Source: Hemicordylus capensis (taxonomy: Eukaryota; Chordata; Lepidosauria; Squamata; Cordylidae). From it: a DNA stretch of 64,000 nucleotides. A program made the translations under genes and the position numbers. Where the stretch lies: contig NC_069661.1 of assembly GCF_027244095.1 (NCBI RefSeq), positions 118,674,001-118,738,000 on the forward strand. Reading direction: 5' to 3'. Positions 33,319-43,333 of the stretch are shown here, in pieces. How positions within the stretch are numbered: position 1 is the first letter of the stretch; the number at the start of each line of letters is the position of its first letter. The notes beneath the pieces are model-generated. The model searched no databases and was not told the origin of the DNA. It saw only the letters and a program-made list of their open reading frames with translations.

Positions 33319-33614
33319 TATTTATTTATTTATTGTTCAATTTTAATACTGCCTTTCATAAGACACCCCCAACGCGGTTCACAAAAAGTTAAAATACAAT
33401 AGAACTCCATAAAAATCACATTTAAAACCTTAAATTTATTTATTTATTTACTTATTAGATTTATATACCACCCTTCCAAAATGGCTCAGGGTGGTTTACA
33501 GCACAATAAAACCAATTAAAACAAGTTAACAATTAAAATCAAACTATTAAAACGCAATAAAACCAATTAAACAGCTAAAAGCCCTGGAAAAATCAATTAA
33601 ACAGGAAAAACCAT

Positions 33615-33646
<32 letters not shown>

Positions 33647-33785
33647 AAACCATAAAAAAGACAAACAGAAGCAGGAAAGCTGCCCCTAAAGGGTAAAAGC
33701 CTGAACAAATGAAAAGGTATTTAGTTGTTTTTTTAAAAGCAGCCACAGATGTCAAAGAGCGGACATTCGCTGGGAGAGCATTCCA
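33319..33785 (-). mobile_element. LINE 3' ends (two fragments)
   Basis: 33,319-33,430 is a fragment with a TTTA tail. 33,431-33,785 in reverse encodes the last LINE residues (WNALPANVRSLTSVAAFKK, then TTKYLFI) followed by a 3'UTR ending gtaaaccaccctgagccatt and a (TAAA)n tail. An AC microsatellite has grown at 33,618-33,645. This ORF-plus-UTR junction shows that the similar fragments elsewhere in the window are LINE 3' ends. Confidence 0.7.
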
Positions 33786-33920
33786 GAGCCATCCCCTAAG
33801 GGGAATATCTTACAGTGCTCACATGTAGTCTCCCATTCAAATGCAAGCCAAGGAGGCACATACTTAGAAAAGGGACATTGCATGTTCACTTCCACTAGAC
33901 CAGCTCTCCTCCTGAGAGGT
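33786..33920 (-). mobile_element. 5S rRNA-derived SINE
   Basis: In reverse: aggagagctggtctagtgg, then gcatttgaatgggagactac and gtgagcactgtaagatattc, then aggggatgg. The gaatgggagac word corresponds to the 5S rRNA gatgggagac region. It lies next to a LINE 3' end in the same orientation. Confidence 0.7.
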
Positions 33921-34153
33921 CACCCAGTCCACCCCACCCTGCTCATAATGGATTACAGGAACCAAATACAGAATAATTACCACTACAAATATTCATACTT
34001 TGTTAAGGGGCAGTTATGTTGGGAGCAGTTACTTATATAGCAGAGTATTTCAAGAGCTAACTCACTCCCATTACTGCAGAAGTTAACAGAGTCTCAGGGG
34101 CAACAGTTTGTAAATGATAAGCATAGAGATTCATGTAAAGTTAAACTAATCTA

Positions 34154-34394
34154 AAGTGGTCCCTCGACTTACGAAGCACTTGACATCCGAAGATTTTGAC
34201 ATACGAACAACAAAAAATACCGGAAGTCGTTGCCGGTTTAGATGCGGCTTCCTCGACCTATGAATTTTTAGATGCGGTTTCCTCGACTTACGAGTGTTCC
34301 GGACCTCTGTGGATGCGCTTTTCGACTTACGAAAATTCCGACCTACGAACGTGCGTTCGGATCGGATTATCTTCGTAAGTCGAGGGACCACTGT
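34154..34394. mobile_element. Tc1/mariner-type (Tigger-like) MITE
   Basis: Ends agtggtccctcgacttacga and tcgtaagtcgagggaccact are perfect inverted copies, with TA on both flanks as expected for this superfamily. The interior repeats degenerate cgacttacga words at least six times. Confidence 0.88.
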
Positions 34395-35065
34395 ACTTTA
34401 TTCAGAAGTCCATGATGACAAGAAAGACCTATATCTAACCACTGGCTACATAGTGGTCAGAGAGAGACGTATAGAAGCATGGCGCTCAGAGAGAGAGCGC
34501 GCTAGAAGCATTCTGGGAAGAAGAAGATGAAGGAAGTCACTCCCAGGAAGTTCCTGAGTACATGATTCTATCCATAGAGGGGTCATAGAGGCAGAGATAA
34601 ACAAGAGACCCGAGCTATCTATCTCTACTCCCAATGCCCCTAGTGGTCATTAGGGTTACTGGTGCAAAAGGTAGATGCCACCTGGAGCTGGATCTCCAAG
34701 AAGTTACACACACTCCCCAAATTTATTTCCTGGTCTCAGAAGTTGAGAAGACAGCACAAAGGACTTGCTTTGCAACACCACCATGCAGGAAAGATGCAGC
34801 AAGAGTTGGTGGAGGCACACTAACATCAGCAGCAGACTCAGTTGGCAGCAACAACCCCTTGCAGTACTTTTAAATTAATTTGAAATTAGTGGGTGCTTTA
34901 ATGGGATATACTATCCTGACTTATTATGTGCTGCTCTTGCGGTGGTGCCAGGGTAGGGAAAGGTATGTTTTCCTCTCTCCTATATTCACAGAGGTTTTGA
35001 CTGGTGGGGCACCAGTCAAGTTTTGACTGGTGGGGCACCATACTTTACATGAAGAGGTTTTCTGC
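34395..35065. other. Unassigned DNA
   Basis: No gene recognised. A short tandem duplication of gttttgactggtggggcacc lies at about 34,992-35,041. Confidence 0.4.
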
Positions 35066-35203
35066 CTGGTTGCACCACTAAGAGACCTTAAAGGCCAAGT
35101 TGAAGACAGATCATCCTGGAGAGAATCTATCTAGGTGATCGCTAAGAGTTGACACCGACTTGACGGCACTTAATCAATCAATCAATCAATCAATCAATCA
35201 ACC
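35066..35203 (+). mobile_element. BovB 3' end with (AATC)n tail
   Basis: gatcatcctggagagaatct, then gagttgacaccgacttgacg, then gcactta and an (AATC)n tail. 5' truncated to about 100 bp. Confidence 0.88.
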
Positions 35204-35825
35204 ATAACATTTTGCTGCCTCTTTTGGTCCACATTTATTCCTGGAAAAACTCAGTGTTTGGGGCTGTCTAAGCACCCAGTGTTTGGAAACCTGGAAACAC
35301 CCAGTGTCTGGAGCTCTCAGTGGTAGTTTGGACCTCTCTGTCAGTGGCCAACATGGTCCTTTCTCATGTATTTTTGGAAAAGGAATAGGAGCGGACTTTT
35401 TTGTGAATGTGAGTACATGCATAGGCCTGGTATTTTGAGGCTTAATGGGTTGCCTCAGAAAGTGGGCTATTTTTGGTGATGCTGGGAAGAAAGAGAAGGG
35501 TATTCAGAATATTTCCCATTACCCAATATTTGTAGCTATTACCTATAGAAATTGTGTAAATGTTAAGGTCTCCTTTAACAATAGAATTGTATTTGTTCAA
35601 TGAAATGGTGAGGTCTGAAAGTAACTGTATGGGTTTTAGCCCAATATCTAAGTGATTATTTTGGCCTTTTTTATTATGAGATTGAATGGTGTGCACAATG
35701 TTTGTGCAAAAAAAAAAAATAACGTTGGTAACCTAACCAACAATGTAGAAGTAGAAGTAGTGTGAGGTCCAGAATATTTATCATGAGGACACCTCAGCAG
35801 CAACCACTCTAAAGGGGATTGTCAC
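35204..35825. other. Unassigned DNA
   Basis: No gene recognised; an A run lies at 35,707-35,719. ctggaaacacccagtgt-like words are repeated near 35,270-35,310. Confidence 0.4.
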
Positions 35826-36795
35826 TTGAACTTGGATTGTCTCTCCAAACTGGGTGAGTGGGTGACAAAATGGCAAATGTGGTTCAATGTAAGCAAGTGT
35901 GATATGATGCATATTGGGGCAAAAAACCCCAGCTTCACATATACACTGATGGGATCTGAGCTGTCGGTGACTGACCAGGAGAGGGATCTTGGGGACATGG
36001 TGGACAGCTCATTGAAAATGTCAGCTCAGTGCACAGCAGCTGTGCAAAATACTAATTCCATGCTAGGAATAATTAGGAAGGGGATTGAAAATAAAAATGC
36101 TAATATTATAATGCCTTTATACAAATCTATGGTGTGGCCACATCTGGAGTACTACTACTTAGTACAGCTTTGGTCACTGTATCTTAAGAAGGATATTGCA
36201 GAAAAGGTGCAGAAGAAGGCAACCAAAATGATCAGGGGCCTGGAGTGACTTCCTTATGAGGCCAGGCTACATCATCTGGGGCTCTTTACCTTGGAAAAGA
36301 GGCGACTAAGGGGAGACATGATCAAGGTGTATAAAATTATGCATGGAGTGGAGAGGGTGGACAGAAAGAAATTTTTCTCCCTCTTTCACATCGCTAGAAC
36401 CAGGGATCATCCCAGGAAACTGAAGGTTGGGAAATTTAGGATGGACAAGAGGAAGTACTTTTTCACATAGTGCATAATTAATCTATGGAATTCATGGCCA
36501 TAGGGTGTGGTGAAGGCCACCAGCTTGAATGGCTTTAAAAGGGTCTGAGACAAATTCATGGTGGACAAGTCTATCAAGGGCTACTAGTCTGGTGGCTGTG
36601 GGCCACCTCCAGCCTCAGAGCCATGATGCCTCTCAATACCAGTTGCAGGGGAGCAACAGCAGGAGAGAGGGCATGCATACACCTCTTGTCTGTGGGCTCC
36701 TCAGTCTGAGGCATCTGGTGGGCCACTGTGTGAAACAGGATGCTGGACTAGATAGGCCTTAAGCCTGATCCAGCAGGGCTGTTCTTAGGTTCTTA
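35826..36795 (+). mobile_element. L2/CR1-like LINE 3' part (copy B)
   Basis: The open stretch 35,826-36,248 encodes the thumb region: LGEWVTKWQMWFNVSKCDMM, then DQERDLGDMVDSSLKMSAQC and NIIMPLYKSMVWPHLEY. After a stop at 36,246 the frame continues as LPYEARLHHLGLFTLEKRRL and KRKYFFT. The 3'UTR (from about 36,560) has ggctactagtctggtggctg, ccacctccagcctcagag and gatccagcagggctgttctt, ending in repeated gttctta. Several stops; not functional. It shares its 3' end with the insert at 8.05 kb. Confidence 0.88.
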
Positions 36796-37975
36796 ACGTC
36801 AAATAGGGAGTAGGAGACAGTTCTGGATCCTCCTGTTCTTTCTCTTTAGGATCCTTGTCTCTTGCTTCTAATCAATCTCATACAAGTCCCTTTGTTAAAC
36901 TTCACCACCTGTGTTTTTTTTTGTTGTTCCATCCTGGTCCCTTTTCAACCCCCTTACTTCAGTCACTTCAACCACTAGCTACTGCAGCAGCTAGCCTCTG
37001 CTTCCTGCAGTTTCATCTGGACTGAAAGTAGCCACTTCTCTTTTTCTGGGGTGATCCCTGGGCTGGAGCAAGTTACTTGGGCACTGAAAGATACTGATAC
37101 TGATTTTGGTTGTCCTGAATTTGGTCAATGAATCCTGAAGTTGTGCTGCCAGATATTTTGGCAGAGAGACTTACTTTACCTTCAGCATGTTGCCTCTTCA
37201 CATATTATCACATCATAAGTTAACAAGAGCTTTGCTCACATTTGAAAAGAAAGGAAATGTTCCCTCGAAAATAATTACGACCACCAAGACTTCAGTAGGG
37301 GAGCTGTTATTATATGTCTTTCACACTTCCACGTATGGAAGCTTTCTCCCTGAAGCCTCAGTGTGAGCTTCTTGAGCTGAATGCATTTATTTCAGCCCAG
37401 GGGCTTATGTATGTGTGTTTCTGTTTGCTTTAACTGGTTTCTGTGGAGTAGAATGTGTTCACAGTGGAGATCTGGCTTTCCTGCCTCTGGATTCCAACTG
37501 GCTTTTGTGCCCCTGGGTGCTTTCCAGATGGCAACTTAAAATTGCTTCGCTACATATAGGTTTGGTGTGCGTTCGTACCATCTGGATTTTGACACTGTCT
37601 TGCATATTGGAGCAGCAAGGTGCCGTTCATACAGCCACAAATTGTATTCAGATCTTATCTTGACGTTTCAGGTTTAAAGCATCGTATATGCATGAGAAAA
37701 TAGTACCTAGGTCTCTTAAAGTTTTCAGAACAGTTTGCAGGCTTGCTGGGCTTACTCAGAAGTATATGATTTAGTTCAATAGGCTTCCTCCCAAACAAGA
37801 GTGCATAGGATCGCAGCTGTAGAAGTGTGGCTTGCACAGAGGCAGACTATTCCCCCCCCCCTCTTCTGTGCCTTTTAGGGTGTGTGTGTTTCTGTATCTG
37901 TGTTTTTTTAAAATTATTGTTGAGTCTGGGTAAATAATTGAAATGACCTGTCTGCTGCTTGTTCTAGGGATACAG
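36796..37975. other. Unassigned DNA
   Basis: No gene or clear repeat recognised in about 1.2 kb. Confidence 0.4.
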
Positions 37976-38045
37976 CTTATTTATTTATTTATTGCTACAT
38001 TTATATACTGCCTTTCATTAGAAACAACCCCAAGGCATGTGTTTG
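37976..38045 (-). mobile_element. LINE 3' end fragment
   Basis: A TTTA tail followed by catttatatactgcctttca, the reverse of a LINE 3' end similar to the fragment at 33.32 kb. Confidence 0.5.
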
Positions 38046-38961
38046 GCTTTGGTGCTCCCTTTCATTCTCTTGTGCAACGGTACCAGCGGTACTACCTTTG
38101 GTTGCAATCACCAATCCTGCCCCCAAGAGCCTGGTGCTCTTGTGCAAATTCACCAGGGTTGGGTGGGGAGGAGGGAAGGGAAAGCCTTTGTGTCACCCAC
38201 CCCCTCCTCCTCTTCTCTCTCTCATAGCGTGGGAGGATATGGTGTAAAACCTGACAGCTAACTCTAACCAGCTTCAAAACATTAGGGCTAGCATTTGGAT
38301 TTTACACCACTTCCTCCCACGCAGTCTGGAAGGCACCATGGATTCCATCCACAGGCTAAGTGTTTACTGCCCTGGAATGCTGTGAGGACACAGAATGAGA
38401 GATGGGCAGACTAGATATTAAAGACTGAGGTCATCCAAAGTGTCTGTTGCACTTTTAAATGAGAACTGTGACCAACAGGCACCTGTGATTAAACTTCAGT
38501 TTTGCCAAGACTTTTGTTGAGTGCAAAAAAAAGTGTATCATCTGCACCAATTGGGAGAAAGAATTGTGGTTTGGAGTAATTGCCAGCAGGAATAAGCATC
38601 TGTCATACATTTATGGGATTATGCAATCCAACTTTTGTTTGTGTCCCTTTGCAAAAACTAGACATGAGAGATAGTTTAGAGGGTTGATACCTGTAGTATC
38701 AATGGCAATTTGCTTCCAGATCCAGAGCCAGATGGGGTATTGTGAGCTCACTTTTGTGGAGTGAGTGCTATATGCAGCTAATTTTTCATTTAAATGCAGT
38801 CAAGCATACAATTGCATTAGAGGCTATGATTAGGGGAAGATTTAGTGGATACATTGCAGCAGAATGGCAGAAAATAGATTGAGATGAAGTTATGCATGCT
38901 TGCAGTTGAAGGTTTCCCCACTTCCGCAGTGCAGGCAAGCAGAGGGAGAACTAAACTATGT
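38046..38961. other. Unassigned DNA
   Basis: No gene or clear repeat recognised. Confidence 0.4.
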
Positions 38962-39083
38962 TGATCTTCCTTGCCTCTGAAAGTGCTCTGTGCCTTTCAA
39001 AAAATATGTCCTTGGGGGTCACTCAGCCCTCAGGGACATATTTTTTGGATGGCACAGAGCACTTTCAGAGGCAAGGAAGATCA
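38962..39083. repeat. Long hairpin (about 54-bp arms)
   Basis: Left arm 38,962-39,015 (tgatcttccttgcctctgaa... gtgctctgtgcc... aaaaaatatgtcc) and right arm about 39,030-39,083 are reverse complements with about four mismatches, around a 12-16 bp loop. Size and shape fit a foldback MITE; a pre-miRNA-like transcript is an alternative. No terminal target duplication was recognised. Confidence 0.88.
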
Positions 39084-40880
39084 GCAAAAATGGCTTCCTC
39101 CCCCTGCACATTCTGCAGAATGCTGTAATTCCTGATTGTTTTGCCCCATAAATATGCCATGCTAGCCTCATACTGGAAAGGATAGAGACAGGAGACAATA
39201 ACAATGCTAGGTAGAAGTATGCTCACTGGCACAATAGAATATTGCTAGGTGACCATGGGAAGGATCAGTTAGCCTAGAGGGCATCCTGGAGTAATGACCA
39301 GTAAACAGGTCTTCCTCCACTGACCGCAAGAGAAAGCCCTATAGAAAACCCATTACAAGTACTAAATTAGAGAATAGTAAAACAAATATAAATATTACAA
39401 GGCAATTTTCATTGGGAATGCTATCTGCTGATGCTTTGAACAATATGTTGGTATATTGCTACTTTGTAATATGTGTTCTTTGATTTGAAATATATTCTGG
39501 CATATTGAATGCATGAGTGAGCTTGTGGTACAGTCAGAATTAGGAGATTTTACAAGTTCTTTTGACCAAGCATAAGGCATAGGGAAGATAAGAAACTGGA
39601 GTGTTTCCTCTGATATGGAGCAAAACATGCAGCTGACATGAGGATGGTATGTAATTAGTTATGAAATATTTTCTTGGACACTTTGACTGGGAGGGGGAGA
39701 AGAGGAGAAATGGTGTGATTTGTGGCCAGTTAGGAAGGTCACTCCACTTCTTATCTGGTCAGTTAGACTGTAAAAAGGGGGACTTGTAGGTACCTAAGAA
39801 AGAAGAACAATCCCACCTAGATGCTGCATGAGTAGAAAACAACATCCAGCTCTCCAACAAGCAAGGGCCCTGACTTTCTACATGATGCCTGAATAGCAAT
39901 ACTATAGTGTGAAAGGCAGCATGAAACATGGGGGTAGGATTAGCTTCATAATATAGTTAATTTGATGTTAGTTGGTGACTTAAGGCATTGTTAGTGTGCA
40001 CATGTGAGTGGCTTGATAAGGGTTTAGGTGCTGCAACAGGAACTTTCATAATGGTGATATGAAACTGATGTTTGTGTTTGGGTTGATTTATGTACATTTG
40101 GGAAATGCAAACCACTGTGACTATGAGAGCCCTGCTGGAGCCAGGGGCAGAGCTAGCAATGTTCCACTACTTTTGAAGAATGTGGGCCACTGGGGTGCTG
40201 CCATGGCTTTGCCATTTGCCTCGGCCCCACTCCTGCCACCTGTGCTGCTGCTCCTGCCACCCACTTCTGCTTGGGCAGTCAGAAGCTGGAAGGGCCCCTT
40301 ACTTCTCTGACTGGCCTACCAGCTGGCTAGGGATGGAAGGTACACATGCAGAGGGCACTTTTGAAGGCCCTGGCAGAAGCTATCTAATGATGTTGACCCT
40401 TGACACCAGGCCTGCCTTAGGTTGATCCATGAAGCAATCCATAGGAATTAAAGCATTGAAACAACCATTTAAATGGCTACGTTGTTAATGGCAAACACCC
40501 CTGACTAATTTTGGGGCTTGTGTGGGGAGCTAGCAAGCTTGAATGGAGCAGCCTACCTCAGAATAAATTTGTTGCAAAGCTTCGGTTTCAGAAATAATTG
40601 ATAGAGAGTTTGACGTTCAAAAAGAGAATCAGATTTATTTTAGGGTTCAGGGGTACAGGAAATGAAATATTGATTAAGAGGCAACACAATATTAACTAGC
40701 AAAACTAACAAGACTAACAAATCAATAAGACTACGTTACAGCTCACGAAGAGGCAATTTGGCTTGAGATCCAAACTGAGTGCACTCAGGGCTGACCAGAA
40801 AAATGGTCTTAGAGAACAGTTTTGGATTTTAGGAGTGAGAAAGGAGGGGAGCAAGAGGCTTGAAGGCAGGGATTAATTAT
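39084..40880. other. Unassigned DNA
   Basis: No gene recognised. At 40,142 the words caggggcagagctagc look like a left end of the CAGGGGCGTAGC hAT family, but no right end was found, so only a decayed copy of uncertain length can be suggested. The stretch 40,500-40,880 and that after 47,044 once formed continuous DNA, before the LINE inserted. Confidence 0.4.
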
Positions 40881-40921
40881 ACTACCTAATTCAGTCTGGT
40901 GGGGTGAATGAACTCTTGTAG
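40881..40921. repeat. Left target-site duplication (41 bp) of the LINE
   Basis: Starts actacctaattcagtctggt and ends gaactcttgtag. The right copy at 47,003-47,043 is identical except one base (attcag versus attccg). Confidence 0.95.
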
Positions 40922-41174
40922 AATGCTGAAGGTTTTGGATGCTGAAGGGAGGGCAGCATCCTTCTGAGCTCTTCTTTTAATCATTATTATTTTCTTTTTT
41001 TCAGTTCTTTTGAGTTTCTTTTTCTTTTTGTGTGTGTTATCTTTTACTGCTAACATAGAATCCATCAGCAAGGCATTTCAAGGTCGGCACCTGGAGTTGG
41101 AGTCGCAAGTTTGAGGCTCCTGGCTGGTGCTTATGTTTGTTGACTCAGCTTGAGCTAGCTTTCAGCGGGTTATA

Positions 41175-42974
41175 ATGGGGAGAAAGAGGTCGAGAAATAG
41201 CCTGTGTAATCTGACCTCAGAGCCCAGCAAGCGTGCAAAGCAAGTGTCAAAGCAAGCCTTAGTTCGTCATTACCTGCCTACCACAGATATTGTGAGTTCT
41301 CTGGAAACATGTTCCCCATCTACTAATTTATTGTTGCAGGGCAGCACGCAAATCTCAGGCTTATCAGAGTAAGATCTTATTCAAATTATGCACACCCATG
41401 AGAGAAATGGAGCGTTCCAGAAGCTGCTAAGCTCAGGGAATGGCTCGTCAACTTTTACAACAGAACAGCCTACATCTAGAGCTATGGGGAGGGAACTGAG
41501 ATCTCATCAAGAAAATTCCCAGAACTCTAGTAGTAATGAGAAGACAGGAAAACGATCAGCTCCAAAGGCTCAGACAATTAAAAAGCCCCAGACTCAGCTG
41601 ATTACAGATTCCTCATCTTGTCACTTGGTAGCCAAAACGCTTAAGGCTGTGTTGATAGAATTTCGTCACTAGAGAGGAAATTGGACACTGTTAAGATTCT
41701 TTTGCAAGAACTGTTCAAAGGGCAGACTAAGAAGGGGAGGATCAACAATGATAATAGCGGTAATCAACCCAAGAACTTAGCTAGGATAACAGACGATAAG
41801 AAGCACAGTTGTGGTTGTGGTACTTCTCAGATCTGCCATAATTCCCCCATGATTTCAGGAGGAAGAAACAAAGTTAATAGAATATTACAACCACATCTTA
41901 TCTCCCTTGTAGGATACTTAAATAGGGTAAACAACAACAAGTGGTATAATTTTAATACCAACAAGTGGTATAATTAATTCTGTATTGGAGACAGAATCCA
42001 ATATGTCTGACCTATTTTCGCCCATGGAATCACACCCAGCTCGTTTGCGGTACCCTTGTTCACCCAACTGCACTGGTATTTTCCTGGGAGGCTTTAAAGT
42101 TAAAGGCTCCAAAATGGTATTGACAAAACAGGGAAGATTTCAAAACTTTCAATCCAGGATTTTCTTTGGAAAATCCTATTCGGAATCCAAGTGGAATAAA
42201 AATCCAATATGAACCTACTTTGAAGATAGTTAGATGGCAACCTCTCAAAGCGTTAAAGATCTACATCTCTCAGACTACAATTCAAGAGCTGACTTAACGA
42301 GTATCTAATGGCATAAAAATTGTACCACTTGTTGTTGTTTACCCTATTTAAGTATCCTACAAGGGAGAAACGATGCGGTTGTAATATTCTATTAACTTTG
42401 TTTCTTCCTCCTGAAATCATGGGGGAATTATGGCAGATCTGAGAAGTACCACAATCACAACTGTGCTTCTTATCGTCTGTTATCCTTTTCTATGCAATTT
42501 ACAGAGGGGATTAACGTTACAATTGATGAGTTGAACCCTTCGGTAATTAGCATTTCTTCAATGAGAGATGAATTGGCAGCTATAAGTAATCAGCCTATTT
42601 GGAGACATTCTGGGGAGTTGATGGATAGCAACGCAGATCTTCTTTCTTCCTCACCAGTCAAGCCTAGTGAACATATGCCTCCCTCACAAGGTCGGGAGGA
42701 AGTTGACCTGCAACACAAGCTGGAATTAATCAAGGCAGATCCTCCTCTTTTAGTACACAATCAGTCGAAAACTCCTCCCAAGAAAGATCGTTGTTTCAGT
42801 TTGTTGGCTGACCCTCACTTTGCAGCTGCCATGCGACTCTTGAAGCCAAGTCAAGAATGTTTTAAAATTACAGACTCCTCAATTAAAAGCAATACCCTTG
42901 AAATTCAAACTGCTATGCTGAATCCGAACACCTCTGTTGCTCCATTGCAAATTCTAACTTATCATATTGACTAA
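41175..42974 (+). pseudogene. LINE ORF1 region, broken
   Basis: Open pieces at 41,175-41,372, 41,388-41,672, 41,681-41,977, 41,985-42,212 and 42,492-42,974. The first encodes a basic MGRKRSRNSLCNL start. Ser/Lys-rich segments follow, then CGCGTSQICHNSPM near 41,815. The last piece (160 residues) is acidic to neutral, with no motif I recognise. RNA-binding ORF1 proteins of this kind are poorly conserved, so the product name is inferred from position. An inverted duplication of a 170-bp part of this region adds an extra copy in reverse. Confidence 0.55.
41783..42486. repeat. Inverted duplication inside LINE ORF1 region
   Basis: Arms 41,783-41,953 and 42,317-42,486 are reverse complements over about 170 bp with roughly five mismatches (near 97% identity). 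The spacer is about 363 bp. The left arm reads aggataacagacgataag ..., and the right arm ends ...cttatcgtctgttatcct. A smaller direct repeat, acaagtggtataattt, sits at the inner edge of the left arm (41,938 and 41,961). Confidence 0.95.
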
Positions 42975-42997
42975 CTCAATGGTTTTGAAGGAAATGA

Positions 42998-43222
42998 GCC
43001 CCTGGTGGCGCAGTAGTAAAACTGCCACCCTGTAACCAGAAGGTTACAAGTTCAATCCTGACCAGGGGCTCAAGGTTGACTCAGCCTTCCATCCTTCCGA
43101 GGTCGGTAAAATGAGTACCCAGAATGTTGGGGGCAATATGCTAAATCACTGTAAACCACTTAGAGAGCTCTGGCTATAGAGCGGTATATAAATGTAAGTG
43201 CTATTGCTATTGCTATTGCTAA
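42998..43222 (+). mobile_element. tRNA-derived SINE with GCTATT tail
   Basis: Starts cccctggtggcgcagtagta with box A, followed by box B (ggttacaagttcaatcctg). The body has gaggtcggtaaaatgagtac and gttgggggcaatatgctaaa and ends gtaagtgctattgctattgc. It lies between ORF1 and ORF2 of the LINE and so is younger than it. A 3' fragment of the same family is at 57.19 kb. Confidence 0.88.
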
Positions 43223-43333
43223 ATGCAAGAAACTTCCCCCCTGGAGACAGGTCAAGCAACCTTAGCTCAGGAAGCTCTTGGGAGCAGAGAGGCCCTGGTC
43301 AGCCATTGAAGGGAGGCAGACTAACATGAGCTT

